The notes under the pieces: generated by a model
Told to the model about the DNA's origin: nothing
Seen by the model: only the letters and a program-made list of their open reading frames with translations
Database searches by the model: none
NCBI RefSeq assembly: GCF_026712245.1
Contig: NZ_JAPPUY010000005.1
Location: forward strand, 248,001-312,000
Length of the DNA stretch: 64,000 nt
Source: Roseateles hydrophilus
Lineage (GTDB): Bacteria; Pseudomonadota; Gammaproteobacteria; Burkholderiales; Burkholderiaceae_C
Reading direction: 5' to 3'
Shown: one piece after another, positions 54,574 through 64,000 of the stretch
Layout: each line of letters begins with the position of its first letter
Position numbering within the stretch: the stretch's first letter is position 1
Position numbers and translations under genes: made by a program

Positions 54574-55344
54574 ATGAAAAAGCTGATCGCCATCCTGCTG
54601 ATCACCATGGGCTTTGCCGGCGGCGCACAAGCTGCTGGCGGCGGCATCGCCTGGGACAAGTTCCCCAAGGAGAAGATGTCGGACATGGCCGCGCTGCAAA
54701 ACGGCGCCAAGTTGTTCGTCAACTACTGCCTGAACTGCCATGCGGCCGCCTTCCATCGCTACAACCGCATGCGCGACATCGGTCTGAGCGACGCTGACAT
54801 CAAGAACAACCTGCTGTTCGCCGCCGACAAGATCGGCGAGACCATGAAGGTCAGCCTGAACCCGCAGGACGCCAAGGACTGGTTCGGCGCCAACCCGCCC
54901 GACCTGACCGTCATCGCGCGTTCGCGGGCCGATGGTTCGAAGGGCTCGGGTGCGGACTACCTCTACACCTACATGCGGAACTTCTACCGCGACGACACCA
55001 AGGCGACGGGCTGGAACAACCTGGCCTTCCCGAGCGTCGCGATGCCGCACGTGCTGTGGGAACTGCAGGGCCAGCGTGTGGCGAAGTTCGAGGACGCGCC
55101 CGATCCGCATGACCCGAGCAAGAAGCTCCACGTGTTTGCGGGCTACGAGCAAGTCACGCCGGGCACGATGACCGAGCGTCAGTACGACGAAGCCGTCGGT
55201 GATCTGGTGGCCTACCTGCAATGGATGGGTGAGCCGGCACAATCCCAGCGATTCCAACTGGGTGTCATCGTGCTGATCTTCCTCAGCTTCCTGACCTTGT
55301 TCGCCTGGCGACTGAATGCGTCGTACTGGAAGGACGTGAAGTAA
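54574..55344 (+). CDS. petC: Cytochrome c1 of the bc1 complex
   Basis: Cytochrome c1, 256 residues. Signal peptide (LIAILLITMGFAGGAQA), heme c attachment site CLNCH at residues 52-56, axial Met in FPSVAMPHVLWEL, and a C-terminal membrane anchor (FQLGVIVLIFLSFLTLFAW). Third gene of petABC, 20 bp after petB. Two hairpins with T-runs follow (55388-55454). Confidence 0.97.
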   Translation: MKKLIAILLITMGFAGGAQAAGGGIAWDKFPKEKMSDMAALQNGAKLFVNYCLNCHAAAFHRYNRMRDIGLSDADIKNNLLFAADKIGETMKVSLNPQDAKDWFGANPPDLTVIARSRADGSKGSGADYLYTYMRNFYRDDTKATGWNNLAFPSVAMPHVLWELQGQRVAKFEDAPDPHDPSKKLHVFAGYEQVTPGTMTERQYDEAVGDLVAYLQWMGEPAQSQRFQLGVIVLIFLSFLTLFAWRLNASYWKDVK

Positions 55345-55387
55345 CTGGCAAGTCCCGGCGCTGCAGCCTTGCGGCGGCGCCGAACCA

Positions 55388-55454
55388 CGCAGTGGGACGC
55401 ATACAAGGCGGCCCACTGCGTTTGCTTTTTGGCGCAGCACCGCTGCGCGTTTTG
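55388..55454 (+). terminator. Tandem terminators after petC
   Basis: First hairpin: CGCAGTGGG (55388-55396) pairs with CCCACTGCG (55412-55420), followed by TTTGCTTTTT. Second: GCGCAGC (55432-55438) pairs with GCTGCGC (55442-55448), followed by GTTTTG. They separate petABC from sspA, which may have its own start or read-through expression. Confidence 0.8.
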
Positions 55455-55482
55455 ATTGACTGACCCCTCGGGAGCCCAAGCC

Positions 55483-56100
55483 ATGATGGTCCTCTACTCT
55501 GGAACCACCGACCCCTACTCGCACCGCTGCCGTTTCGTGCTGTTCGAGAAAGGCATGGACTTCGAAATCCGTGACGTTGACCTGTTCGCGAAGCCGGAAG
55601 ACATCGCTCTGATGAACCCGTACAACGAGGTGCCCATCCTCGTCGAGCGCGACCTCATCCTGTACGAATCGCACATCATCAACGAGTACATCGACGAGCG
55701 CTTCCCGCACCCGCAGCTGATGCCCGGCGACCCGGTGGCCCGAGCCCGCGTGCGCCTGTTCCTGCTGAACTTCGAAAAGGAGCTGTTCGCTCACGTGAAC
55801 GTGCTCGAAGGCCGCGGCATGACAGCCAAGGCGACGGACAAGCAGCTGGAGAAGGCCCGCGCACAGATCCGCGACCGCCTGACCCAGCTCGCCCCGATCT
55901 TCCTGAAGAACAAGTACATGCTGGGCGACGACTTCTCGATGCTCGACGTGGCCATCGCCCCGCTGCTGTGGCGCCTGGACTACTACGGCATCGACATGTC
56001 CAAGAACGCGCTGCCGCTGCTGAAGTACGCCGAGCGCATCTTCAGCCGCCCGGCCTATATCGAGGCGCTGACGCCGTCCGAGAAGGTGATGCGCCGCTGA
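55483..56100 (+). CDS. sspA: Stringent starvation protein A
   Basis: SspA, 205 residues, GST-fold protein that binds RNA polymerase and promotes stress responses. N-terminal thioredoxin-like domain YSGTTDPYSHRCRFVLFEKG with Ser in place of a catalytic Cys, NEVPILVERDLILYES (GSH-site cis-Pro region), and an all-helical C-terminal domain. GGGAG precedes ATG 55483. Its stop overlaps the sspB start. Confidence 0.95.
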   Translation: MMVLYSGTTDPYSHRCRFVLFEKGMDFEIRDVDLFAKPEDIALMNPYNEVPILVERDLILYESHIINEYIDERFPHPQLMPGDPVARARVRLFLLNFEKELFAHVNVLEGRGMTAKATDKQLEKARAQIRDRLTQLAPIFLKNKYMLGDDFSMLDVAIAPLLWRLDYYGIDMSKNALPLLKYAERIFSRPAYIEALTPSEKVMRR

Positions 56101-56603
56101 TGGACCAGACCCCCGCTTCCGGAAGTGTGGGTGGGGGAACTTCCACCCGCCCTTATTTGATCCGCGCACTGCACGACTGGTGCACGGACAACGGCTTCAC
56201 GCCCTACATCGCGGTGCATGTTGACCGTTCGGTGCAGGTGCCGATGGAGTACGTCTCGAACAACGAGATCGTGCTGAACATCGGCTTCGATGCGACCAGC
56301 GGGCTGGACCTCGGCAACGAGTTCATCCAGTTCAAGGCGCGCTTCGGCGGTGTGGCGCGCGAGATCCTTGTGCCGGTGGACCATGTGGTCGCCATCTATG
56401 CGCGCGAGAACGGCCAGGGCATGGCCTTCCCCGCACCCGAGGCGCCGGCCGAAGGCGTGCCGCCGCCCGCGGTCGCACCCGCCGAGCCGCGTCGCAGCGG
56501 CTTGCGGCTTGCCGCTGAGTCTGCCGATGAGGCGGGTGACGACACGCCGCCGCCTGATGCCCCTGGCGGCGGACCTCGGCCTTCGCTGAAACGGGTGAAG
56601 TAA
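56100..56603 (+). CDS. sspB: ClpXP adaptor SspB
   Basis: SspB, 167 residues, delivers ssrA-tagged proteins to ClpXP. The folded SspB domain is RPYLIRALHDWCTDNGFTPYIAVHV (residues 18-42) through REILVPVDHVVAIYARENGQG, then a flexible Pro/Ala-rich linker and a basic C-terminal tail RPSLKRVK, equivalent to the XB peptide that docks on ClpX. ATG 56100 overlaps the sspA stop by 1 nt (TGATG). Confidence 0.95.
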   Translation: MDQTPASGSVGGGTSTRPYLIRALHDWCTDNGFTPYIAVHVDRSVQVPMEYVSNNEIVLNIGFDATSGLDLGNEFIQFKARFGGVAREILVPVDHVVAIYARENGQGMAFPAPEAPAEGVPPPAVAPAEPRRSGLRLAAESADEAGDDTPPPDAPGGGPRPSLKRVK

Positions 56604-56614
56604 GCGACTAGAAT
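56586..56614 (+). promoter_or_regulatory. Candidate promoter of tRNA-Thr
   Basis: CTGAAA (56586-56591) and TAGAAT (56609-56614) with a 17-bp spacer, inside and just after the end of sspB, 15 bp upstream of the tRNA start. Pattern match only. Confidence 0.5.
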
Positions 56615-56628
56615 CGCGCGCTGAATGC

Positions 56629-56704
56629 GCCGGCTTAGCTCAGTTGGTAGAGCAACCGCCTTGTAAGCGGTAGGTCATCAGTTCGAATCCGATAGCCGGC
56701 ACCA
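56629..56704 (+). tRNA. tRNA-Thr (anticodon UGU)
   Basis: A 76-nt tRNA with an intact cloverleaf. Acceptor stem GCCGGCT pairs with AGCCGGC, D-arm TAGCTCAGTTGGTAGAGC, anticodon loop CTTGTAAG (anticodon TGT, reads ACA/ACN for threonine), T-arm GTTCGAATCC. The CCA end is encoded. It stands alone between sspB and the DciA-like gene; no integrase or phage-like element is inserted next to it. Confidence 0.97.
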
Positions 56705-56707
56705 ATG

Positions 56708-56738
56708 AAAGCCCGCTGCACGCCGCAGCGGGCTTTTT
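56708..56738. terminator. Bidirectional terminator between tRNA-Thr and the DciA-like gene
   Basis: A 12-bp stem (AAAGCCCGCTGC with GCAGCGGGCTTT) and 5-nt loop with T-runs on both strands. It ends the tRNA transcript on the plus strand and the DUF721 gene transcript on the minus strand. Confidence 0.9.
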
Positions 56739-57074
56739 CTATTTCTGGACAAGCTTGACCCGGATGCGCCCGGCCATGCCCGCTTGCGCGAGCAGGCTTT
56801 CCAGGCGTGGCAGCAGGTGGCGCAACTTGGCCGCTACAGCCGCATTGGCGACGAGCAGGCTCCAGCCGTCCTCGTCCAACGGGCCCGGTTGGATCGCGTT
56901 GATCAAGAGGCCGGGCAACGCGGGCGCAATCACGCGCATCCGGCGGCGTGATCCCTCCAGCCGTTCGCCCAACTGTGCCAGCCCGTCGTGGGCGCGCATC
57001 ACATCGCTCACCGGCTTGGGCGACGGCACGCTGGTGCGAATGATGCGCGGCGGCAGGTACCGGGGCGTGGACAT
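56739..57074 (-). CDS. DUF721 (DciA-like) protein
   Basis: A 111-residue DUF721 protein, the small family of DciA helicase loaders and relatives. Family-type sequence: [31 protein letters not shown] (residues 53-83), with the KH-like [12 protein letters not shown]. Divergent from secA with 157 bp between; DUF721 next to secA is usual in betaproteobacteria. Confidence 0.85.
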   Translation of the reverse strand: MSTPRYLPPRIIRTSVPSPKPVSDVMRAHDGLAQLGERLEGSRRRMRVIAPALPGLLINAIQPGPLDEDGWSLLVANAAVAAKLRHLLPRLESLLAQAGMAGRIRVKLVQK

Positions 57075-57231
57075 GGCGCCAGTGTATGGGGCCGTGCGGG
57101 CCACGAGCGGCTGCGCGTTAAACTGCGCCGTTTTGCGTGGCTCGGCAAGCCTGCCTTGCATTGCCTCGCGCCGCCCCCAGATTCGCGCGTCACCCGGCTC
57201 AGGCCGGTTTTCGCCCAGCCCCATCCGCAGC

Positions 57232-59976
<2,745 letters not shown>

Positions 59977-59997
59977 CGCACCGCGCGTGAATTCGTC

Positions 59998-60024
59998 ACG
60001 GGCCGGCACTGCCGGCCCGTTTTC
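59998..60024 (+). terminator. Terminator after secA
   Basis: A 10-bp stem (ACGGGCCGGC with GCCGGCCCGT) with an ACT loop and a following TTT. It ends secA before the PEP-CTERM pair. Confidence 0.75.
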
Positions 60025-60203
60025 CGCCTGGCGCGGGTTCAGGCGGCCCCGCTCACCTGGGGGGGAAACCGTGCGTTTGCGCACAAAGCGGGGTGCCGCC
60101 CACACGCATGAGGGGTGCTCGGCCGGGTTGGGGCCCCCTAGAGTGCAGTGCCAGATCACGTCGCTACTCGGGTTTGTCCGGTAGAAGTTCAAGAAAGATC
60201 GTC

Positions 60204-60704
60204 ATGAAAGCCTTGTTTGCCGCTGTCGCTCTCAGCCTTGCCTCCGCCGCGTTTGCCGGCACGGTGACGGTGTCCCGCTCGGACTACCTGGATGACACGG
60301 GTGATGGCACCTCCTTCGTGGAAACCGGCCTGTCGCTGTTCACGCTGACCGACAGCACCTGGGTGAGCGGCTCGCTGAAGACCACTGCCCTGCAGGGTGT
60401 CAAGCCGTCGATCGACATCGACAGCGTCTCGCTGAAGAACCAGACCACCGGTGAAGTGCTGAGCTGGGCGGAACTGGTTGGCGTCAACTGGGCGGCTGCC
60501 CGCGTGGGCTTCGAGGAGTGGACCTTTGCCACGCGACAGCTTGATGCTGGCGCATGGACGCTCAACGTGACGGGCACGGCCTTCAGCGACAAGGACGGCC
60601 AGGGCTTCTCGGCCACGATGGAACTGCCCGAGCCCGATGCAGGCTGGCTGGCCCTGGTTGCGGTGGGCGGCGCCCTGGCAGCCACGCGCCGTCGCAAGGT
60701 TTGA
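60204..60704 (+). CDS. PEP-CTERM-like sorted protein
   Basis: A 166-residue exported protein with a Sec signal peptide (AAVALSLASAAFA) and a C-terminal exosortase-type sorting signal: LPEPDAGWLALVAVGG, a short hydrophobic stretch and a basic end (RRRKV). The middle is beta-strand-like (YLDDTGDGTSFVETG, LDAGAWTLNVTG). PEP-CTERM proteins are cleaved and displayed at the cell surface by an exosortase, which must be encoded elsewhere. The motif has Leu-Pro-Glu-Pro rather than Val-Pro-Glu-Pro but the pattern holds. Confidence 0.85.
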   Translation: MKALFAAVALSLASAAFAGTVTVSRSDYLDDTGDGTSFVETGLSLFTLTDSTWVSGSLKTTALQGVKPSIDIDSVSLKNQTTGEVLSWAELVGVNWAAARVGFEEWTFATRQLDAGAWTLNVTGTAFSDKDGQGFSATMELPEPDAGWLALVAVGGALAATRRRKV

Positions 60705-60733
60705 TAGACACGCAGCGTCACCTGGAACAGATC

Positions 60734-61450
60734 ATGATTTCTCGCACCATCAAGTTCGCTGCCCTGTTCGCTGCAGCCGCCGTCAGCCACACCGCCATGG
60801 CAGCGACCGAGCAGGTCGACGTGGCCTGGAAGGGCAATGCCGCGCTGACTGGCGAGCGCATGAAGGCGTTCGTTGACGGCGCCCAGGTCTACGGCGGGTC
60901 GCGCGGCGCGCTGGCCCACGAGCTGGGCTACACGCAACTGGCTGCTGGCACGTCCACCAGCTTCGAAGCCTTCTGCATCGAACCCACGCAACCCAACTCC
61001 AAGCTCACGGCCACGTACGAGAAGTCGGTGCTGGGTGGCACCGAGGGCAAGCTGCTCGCGGCGCTGTACACGACCTCGTACAAGACCGGCGCCGGCGCGG
61101 CCTGGGATTCCGTGGCGCAGGCCGCGTTCCAGACCGCTGTGTGGGAGCTGACGCAGGAGAAGGCCGTCAACGGGTCGGCGACCTACGGCATCCTCGACGG
61201 CAATTTCTCCGTCACCGGTGCCAGCAGCGTGACCACGCTGGCCAGCACCTTCCTGGCCAGCGCACTCAGCTACACCGGCACCAGCACGTACTCGGTCTAC
61301 AAGCTGACGAACGGTGACTACCAGGATCTGGTGGTTGCCAGCCCGTTCACCTCGCCGGCCGGCGTGGTGCCCGAGCCCGAGTCCTACGCGCTGCTGCTGG
61401 CCGGCCTGGGCGTGGTGGCCTGGGTGGCCCGTCGCCGCCAAGCGCGCTGA
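60734..61450 (+). CDS. PEP-CTERM sorted protein
   Basis: A 238-residue protein, signal peptide (ALFAAAAVSHTAMA) and a canonical PEP-CTERM tail: VPEPESYALLLAGLGVVAWVARRRQ. The mature domain (FEAFCIEPTQPNSKL, WDSVAQAAFQTAVWELTQEK) resembles the thioester-like or cysteine/WEL-containing surface proteins (VPLPA/PEP-CTERM sets) with an FCIEP motif. It follows the first PEP-CTERM gene by 29 bp; both are probably one transcript ending at 61471-61494. Confidence 0.9.
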   Translation: MISRTIKFAALFAAAAVSHTAMAATEQVDVAWKGNAALTGERMKAFVDGAQVYGGSRGALAHELGYTQLAAGTSTSFEAFCIEPTQPNSKLTATYEKSVLGGTEGKLLAALYTTSYKTGAGAAWDSVAQAAFQTAVWELTQEKAVNGSATYGILDGNFSVTGASSVTTLASTFLASALSYTGTSTYSVYKLTNGDYQDLVVASPFTSPAGVVPEPESYALLLAGLGVVAWVARRRQAR

Positions 61451-61470
61451 TCAGCCGCTACATCATTGAA

Positions 61471-61494
61471 AAGGCTCCTTCGGGAGCCTTTTTG
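61471..61494 (+). terminator. Terminator after the PEP-CTERM pair
   Basis: AAGGCTCC pairs with GGAGCCTT around a TTCG tetraloop, followed by TTT. A classic strong intrinsic terminator. Confidence 0.92.
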
Positions 61495-61542
61495 CTTTCC
61501 TAGAATCCCCGGGTTTCTCTGACCTCCTTCACCGAGCGCGCC

Positions 61543-62772
61543 ATGCCCGTCAATCTCACCGCCCCTGATCCCGCCACCCTGTTGCCCGTGCCGGGCGTGC
61601 GCCTTGGCGTGACGATGGCCGGCGTGCGCAAGGCCAACCGACGCGACCTGACCGTCATCGCGCTGGACGAGGGCGCTGCCGTGGCCGGCGTGTTCACGAC
61701 CAACCGCTTCTGCGCCGCGCCGGTGCAGGTCTGCCGCGAGCACCTGGCCGCGGGTGCCGCCGTGCGCGCGCTCGTCATCAACACCGGCAATGCCAACGCC
61801 GGCACCGGCGCCGACGGCTTGGCCCGCGCGCGCCAGACCTGTGAGGCGCTGGCCGGCCTGATCGGCTGCGCGCCGCAGCAGGTGCTGCCGTTCTCCACCG
61901 GCGTCATCATGGAGACGCTGCCCGTCGACCGCATCGCCGCCGGCCTGCCCGGTGCGCTGGCCGCGCTGAAGGCCGACAACTGGGGCGAGGCCGCGGCCGG
62001 CATCATGACGACGGACACGCTGCCCAAGGCGGCGTCGCGCCGCGTCACGCTTGGCGGCGTGCCGGTCACGCTGACGGGCATCTCCAAGGGCGCCGGCATG
62101 ATCCGCCCCAACATGGCGACGATGCTGGGCTTCGTCGCGACGGACGCCAACATCGCGCCGGCCCTGCTGCAGCCGCTCGTGAAGGAGGCCGCCGATGCGT
62201 CTTTCAACCGCATCACCATCGACGGTGACACCTCCACCAACGACTGCTTCCTGCTGATCGCCAGCCGCAAGGCCCCGCACGGCGAGATCACGTCGCTGGA
62301 CAGCGCCGACGCGAAGACGCTGCGCGAGGCGCTGATCAGCCTATCGCAGGAGCTGGCCCAGGCCATCGTGCGCGACGGCGAGGGCGCCACCAAGTTCATC
62401 GCCATCACGATCGAAGGCGGTCGCGACGAGGCCGAGTGCAAGCTGGCGGCCTACGCCATCGCGCACTCGCCGCTGGTCAAGACGGCCTTCTTCGCCAGCG
62501 ACCCGAACCTGGGTCGCATCCTGGCCGCCGTCGGCTATGCCGGCATTGGCGACCTGGACCAAAGCCTGATCGACCTAGACCTGGACGACGTTGCCGTCGT
62601 GCGCCAGGGCGGCCGCCTGCCCGCGTACCGCGAGGAGGATGGCCAGCGCGTCATGAAGCAGAGCGAGATCACCATCCGCGTGGGCCTGAACCGCGGTACG
62701 GCCAGCGCCACCGTGTGGACCTGCGACCTCAGCCACGAGTACGTGACCATCAACGCGGATTACCGCAGCTGA
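61543..62772 (+). CDS. argJ: Bifunctional glutamate N-acetyltransferase/amino-acid acetyltransferase
   Basis: ArgJ, 409 residues, transfers acetyl from N-acetylornithine to glutamate (and, in bifunctional types, uses acetyl-CoA), in arginine synthesis. The self-cleavage site is present in the stretch [20 protein letters not shown] (the Thr after MA is the nucleophile). NTGNANAGTG and [16 protein letters not shown] are family-typical. It works with argB (37612). A TAGAAT box at 61501-61506 may be its -10. Confidence 0.97.
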   Translation: MPVNLTAPDPATLLPVPGVRLGVTMAGVRKANRRDLTVIALDEGAAVAGVFTTNRFCAAPVQVCREHLAAGAAVRALVINTGNANAGTGADGLARARQTCEALAGLIGCAPQQVLPFSTGVIMETLPVDRIAAGLPGALAALKADNWGEAAAGIMTTDTLPKAASRRVTLGGVPVTLTGISKGAGMIRPNMATMLGFVATDANIAPALLQPLVKEAADASFNRITIDGDTSTNDCFLLIASRKAPHGEITSLDSADAKTLREALISLSQELAQAIVRDGEGATKFIAITIEGGRDEAECKLAAYAIAHSPLVKTAFFASDPNLGRILAAVGYAGIGDLDQSLIDLDLDDVAVVRQGGRLPAYREEDGQRVMKQSEITIRVGLNRGTASATVWTCDLSHEYVTINADYRS

Positions 62773-62865
62773 CGCTGCCGTGCCGGGTGAAACCCGGCGT
62801 GACCATCGGCCAGGGCCTGTGGCGCAGAGACAATCTGCGCCTTCTTGACCCCCAGGACTTCGCAC

Positions 62866-64000
62866 GATGAAGCTCGCCCTGACCGCCGTCACCCTCGCGG
62901 CCACGCTCGCCACCTCGGCCCATGCCCAGTCGCTGACCTACCCGGTCACGCGCAAGGTCGACCAGATCGACGTTCATCACGGCACATCGGTCGCCGACCC
63001 CTACCGCTGGCTGGAAGACGACAACAGCGCCGAGACCAAGGCCTGGGTCGTCGAGCAGAACAAGGTCACGGACAAGTTTCTCGACGCCATGCCGCAGCGC
63101 CTGCCGGCGCGCCGCATCTACACCGAGCTCTACAACTTCGAGCGCTTCGGCATCCCGTTTCGCGAGGGCGGCCGCTACTTCTGGAGCCGCAACGACGGCC
63201 TGCAGCAGCAGAACGTCATCTACACGGCCAAGTCGTTGAAGGACGCGCCCACCGTGGCGCTGGACCCCAACCTGCTGTCCAAGGACGGTACGGTGGCGCT
63301 GTCCGGCCTGGTGCCGTCGCGCGACGGCAAGCTGATCGCCTACGGCATCGCCGGTGCCGGCTCCGATTGGCAGACCTGGAAGGTACGCGACCTCGCCACC
63401 GGCCAGGACCTGGACGACAAGATCGAGTGGGTCAAGTTCAGCAGCGCGGCCTGGACGGCCGACGGCCGTGGCTTCTTCTACTCGCGTTACGACGCGCCCA
63501 AGGACGGCGACAAGCTCAAGGGCGCCAACTACTTCCAGAAGCTGTACTACCACCGCCTGGGCACGCCGCAGAGCGAGGACGTGCTGGTCGCCGAGAACCG
63601 TGACGACAAGGAATGGGGCTTCGGCGCCGAGGTGTCCGACGACGGCCAGCTGCTGCTGATCAGCGTCTGGAAGAGCGCCGGCAGCAAGAACGGCCTGATG
63701 GTGCTGCCGCTGCCCAAGGGCAGTTTTGCCGGCGGCAAGCCGCAGGCCATCACGGTGGACTTCGACGCCATGTACAGCCCGGTCGCTGCGCAGGGCGGCA
63801 AGCTCGTCGTGCGCACCGACAAGGGCGCGCCGCGCGGCAAGCTCATCAGCATCGACCTCAAGAACCCCGCGCCCGCGCACTGGAAGACGCTGGTGGACCA
63901 GGGGCCTGACGCGATGACGCAGGCCTCTGCCGTGGGTGGCCGCTACCTGCTGAGCTACCTGCAGGATGCCGCCACGCTGGTGCGCGTGCATGGCGCCGAC
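62866..64000 (+). CDS. Prolyl oligopeptidase family protein (S9), partial
   Basis: The N-terminal 378 residues of an S9A prolyl oligopeptidase; the gene runs off the right edge of the window. Signal peptide (AVTLAATLATSAHAQ) for export to the periplasm, then the propeller domain start VADPYRWLEDDNSAETKAWV, a hallmark of prolyl endopeptidases, and several blades (GGRYFWSRNDGLQQQNVIY; DWQTWKVRDLATGQ; GFFYSRYDAPKDGDKLKG). The catalytic Ser-Asp-His hydrolase domain lies beyond the window. Start ATG 62866. Confidence 0.95.

Noticed and set aside
56629-56740. tRNA-Thr as an integration site
   Set aside because: No integrase, no partial tRNA duplicate and no accessory genes lie next to it; flanks are sspB and the DciA-like gene.
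62779-62795. GCCGGGTGAAACCCGGC hairpin after argJ
   Set aside because: Short stem without T-run; could be a weak terminator but not enough to call.

Overview
The window is about 64 kb of GC-rich DNA from a betaproteobacterium. Gene content (hisI-hisE-HIT-tatABC, petABC-sspA-sspB, slmA, DciA-like/secA/argJ, a Bug-type solute-binding protein, PEP-CTERM proteins) points to Burkholderiales, probably the Rubrivivax/Roseateles/Leptothrix group; this is inferred from gene families and order, not from a database search. It is chromosomal: housekeeping genes flank one large accessory block, and I saw no phage, plasmid or CRISPR features.

Layout. 0-3.3 kb: the 3' end of htpG, a GNAT acetyltransferase, a small unknown protein and a TctC/Bug binding protein. 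3.5-17.4 kb: a Tad (Flp-type) pilus locus with an Flp-like pilin, a protein joining a degenerate Lnt-like N-acyltransferase to a TadG-like part, TadE-like pseudopilins, CpaB, a CpaC secretin with two C-terminal SH3-like domains, a CpaF ATPase with an N-terminal FHA domain, TadB, TadC, a DUF192 protein, a lipoprotein and a second TadE-like protein. 17.4-35.3 kb: a polymorphic-toxin island. It holds a Sec-exported RHS protein with an unrecognised tip and its partner, an orphan GAD/DUF1851 immunity gene, a truncated RHS gene with a Tle1-like (DUF2235) lipase tip and lipoprotein partner, the wreck of a third RHS module cut by an IS3-type fragment but keeping its immunity gene, a second TadE-like gene, a Hint-PD-(D/E)XK nuclease toxin with a PoNi-like immunity protein, and several small unknown genes. 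35.4-64 kb: housekeeping genes (dtd, CDF transporter, argB, HAD phosphatase, response regulator, slmA, DUF815 ATPase, NUDIX, hisI, hisE, HIT, tatABC, periplasmic protease, Nif3-like, M14 peptidase, pdxA, DUF1631, mscL, petABC, sspAB, tRNA-Thr, DciA-like, secA, two PEP-CTERM proteins, argJ, start of a prolyl oligopeptidase).

The most notable structure is that the two TadE-like pseudopilin genes (16475-17368 and 29360-30286) share a 713-bp stretch that reads as identical, in direct orientation 12,915 bp apart. Each is followed at once by a toxin gene with its own Sec signal peptide: the RHS protein in one case, the Hint-nuclease in the other. Displaced toxin tips with immunity genes lie between them. 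I infer a Tad-pilus-linked toxin cassette in which the pseudopilin gene is the constant 5' anchor and toxin-immunity modules are exchanged behind it, in the way RHS tips are exchanged behind a constant core. Immunity proteins fit the likely toxin compartment: those next to the RHS tips have signal peptides or lipoboxes, the one next to the nuclease has none.
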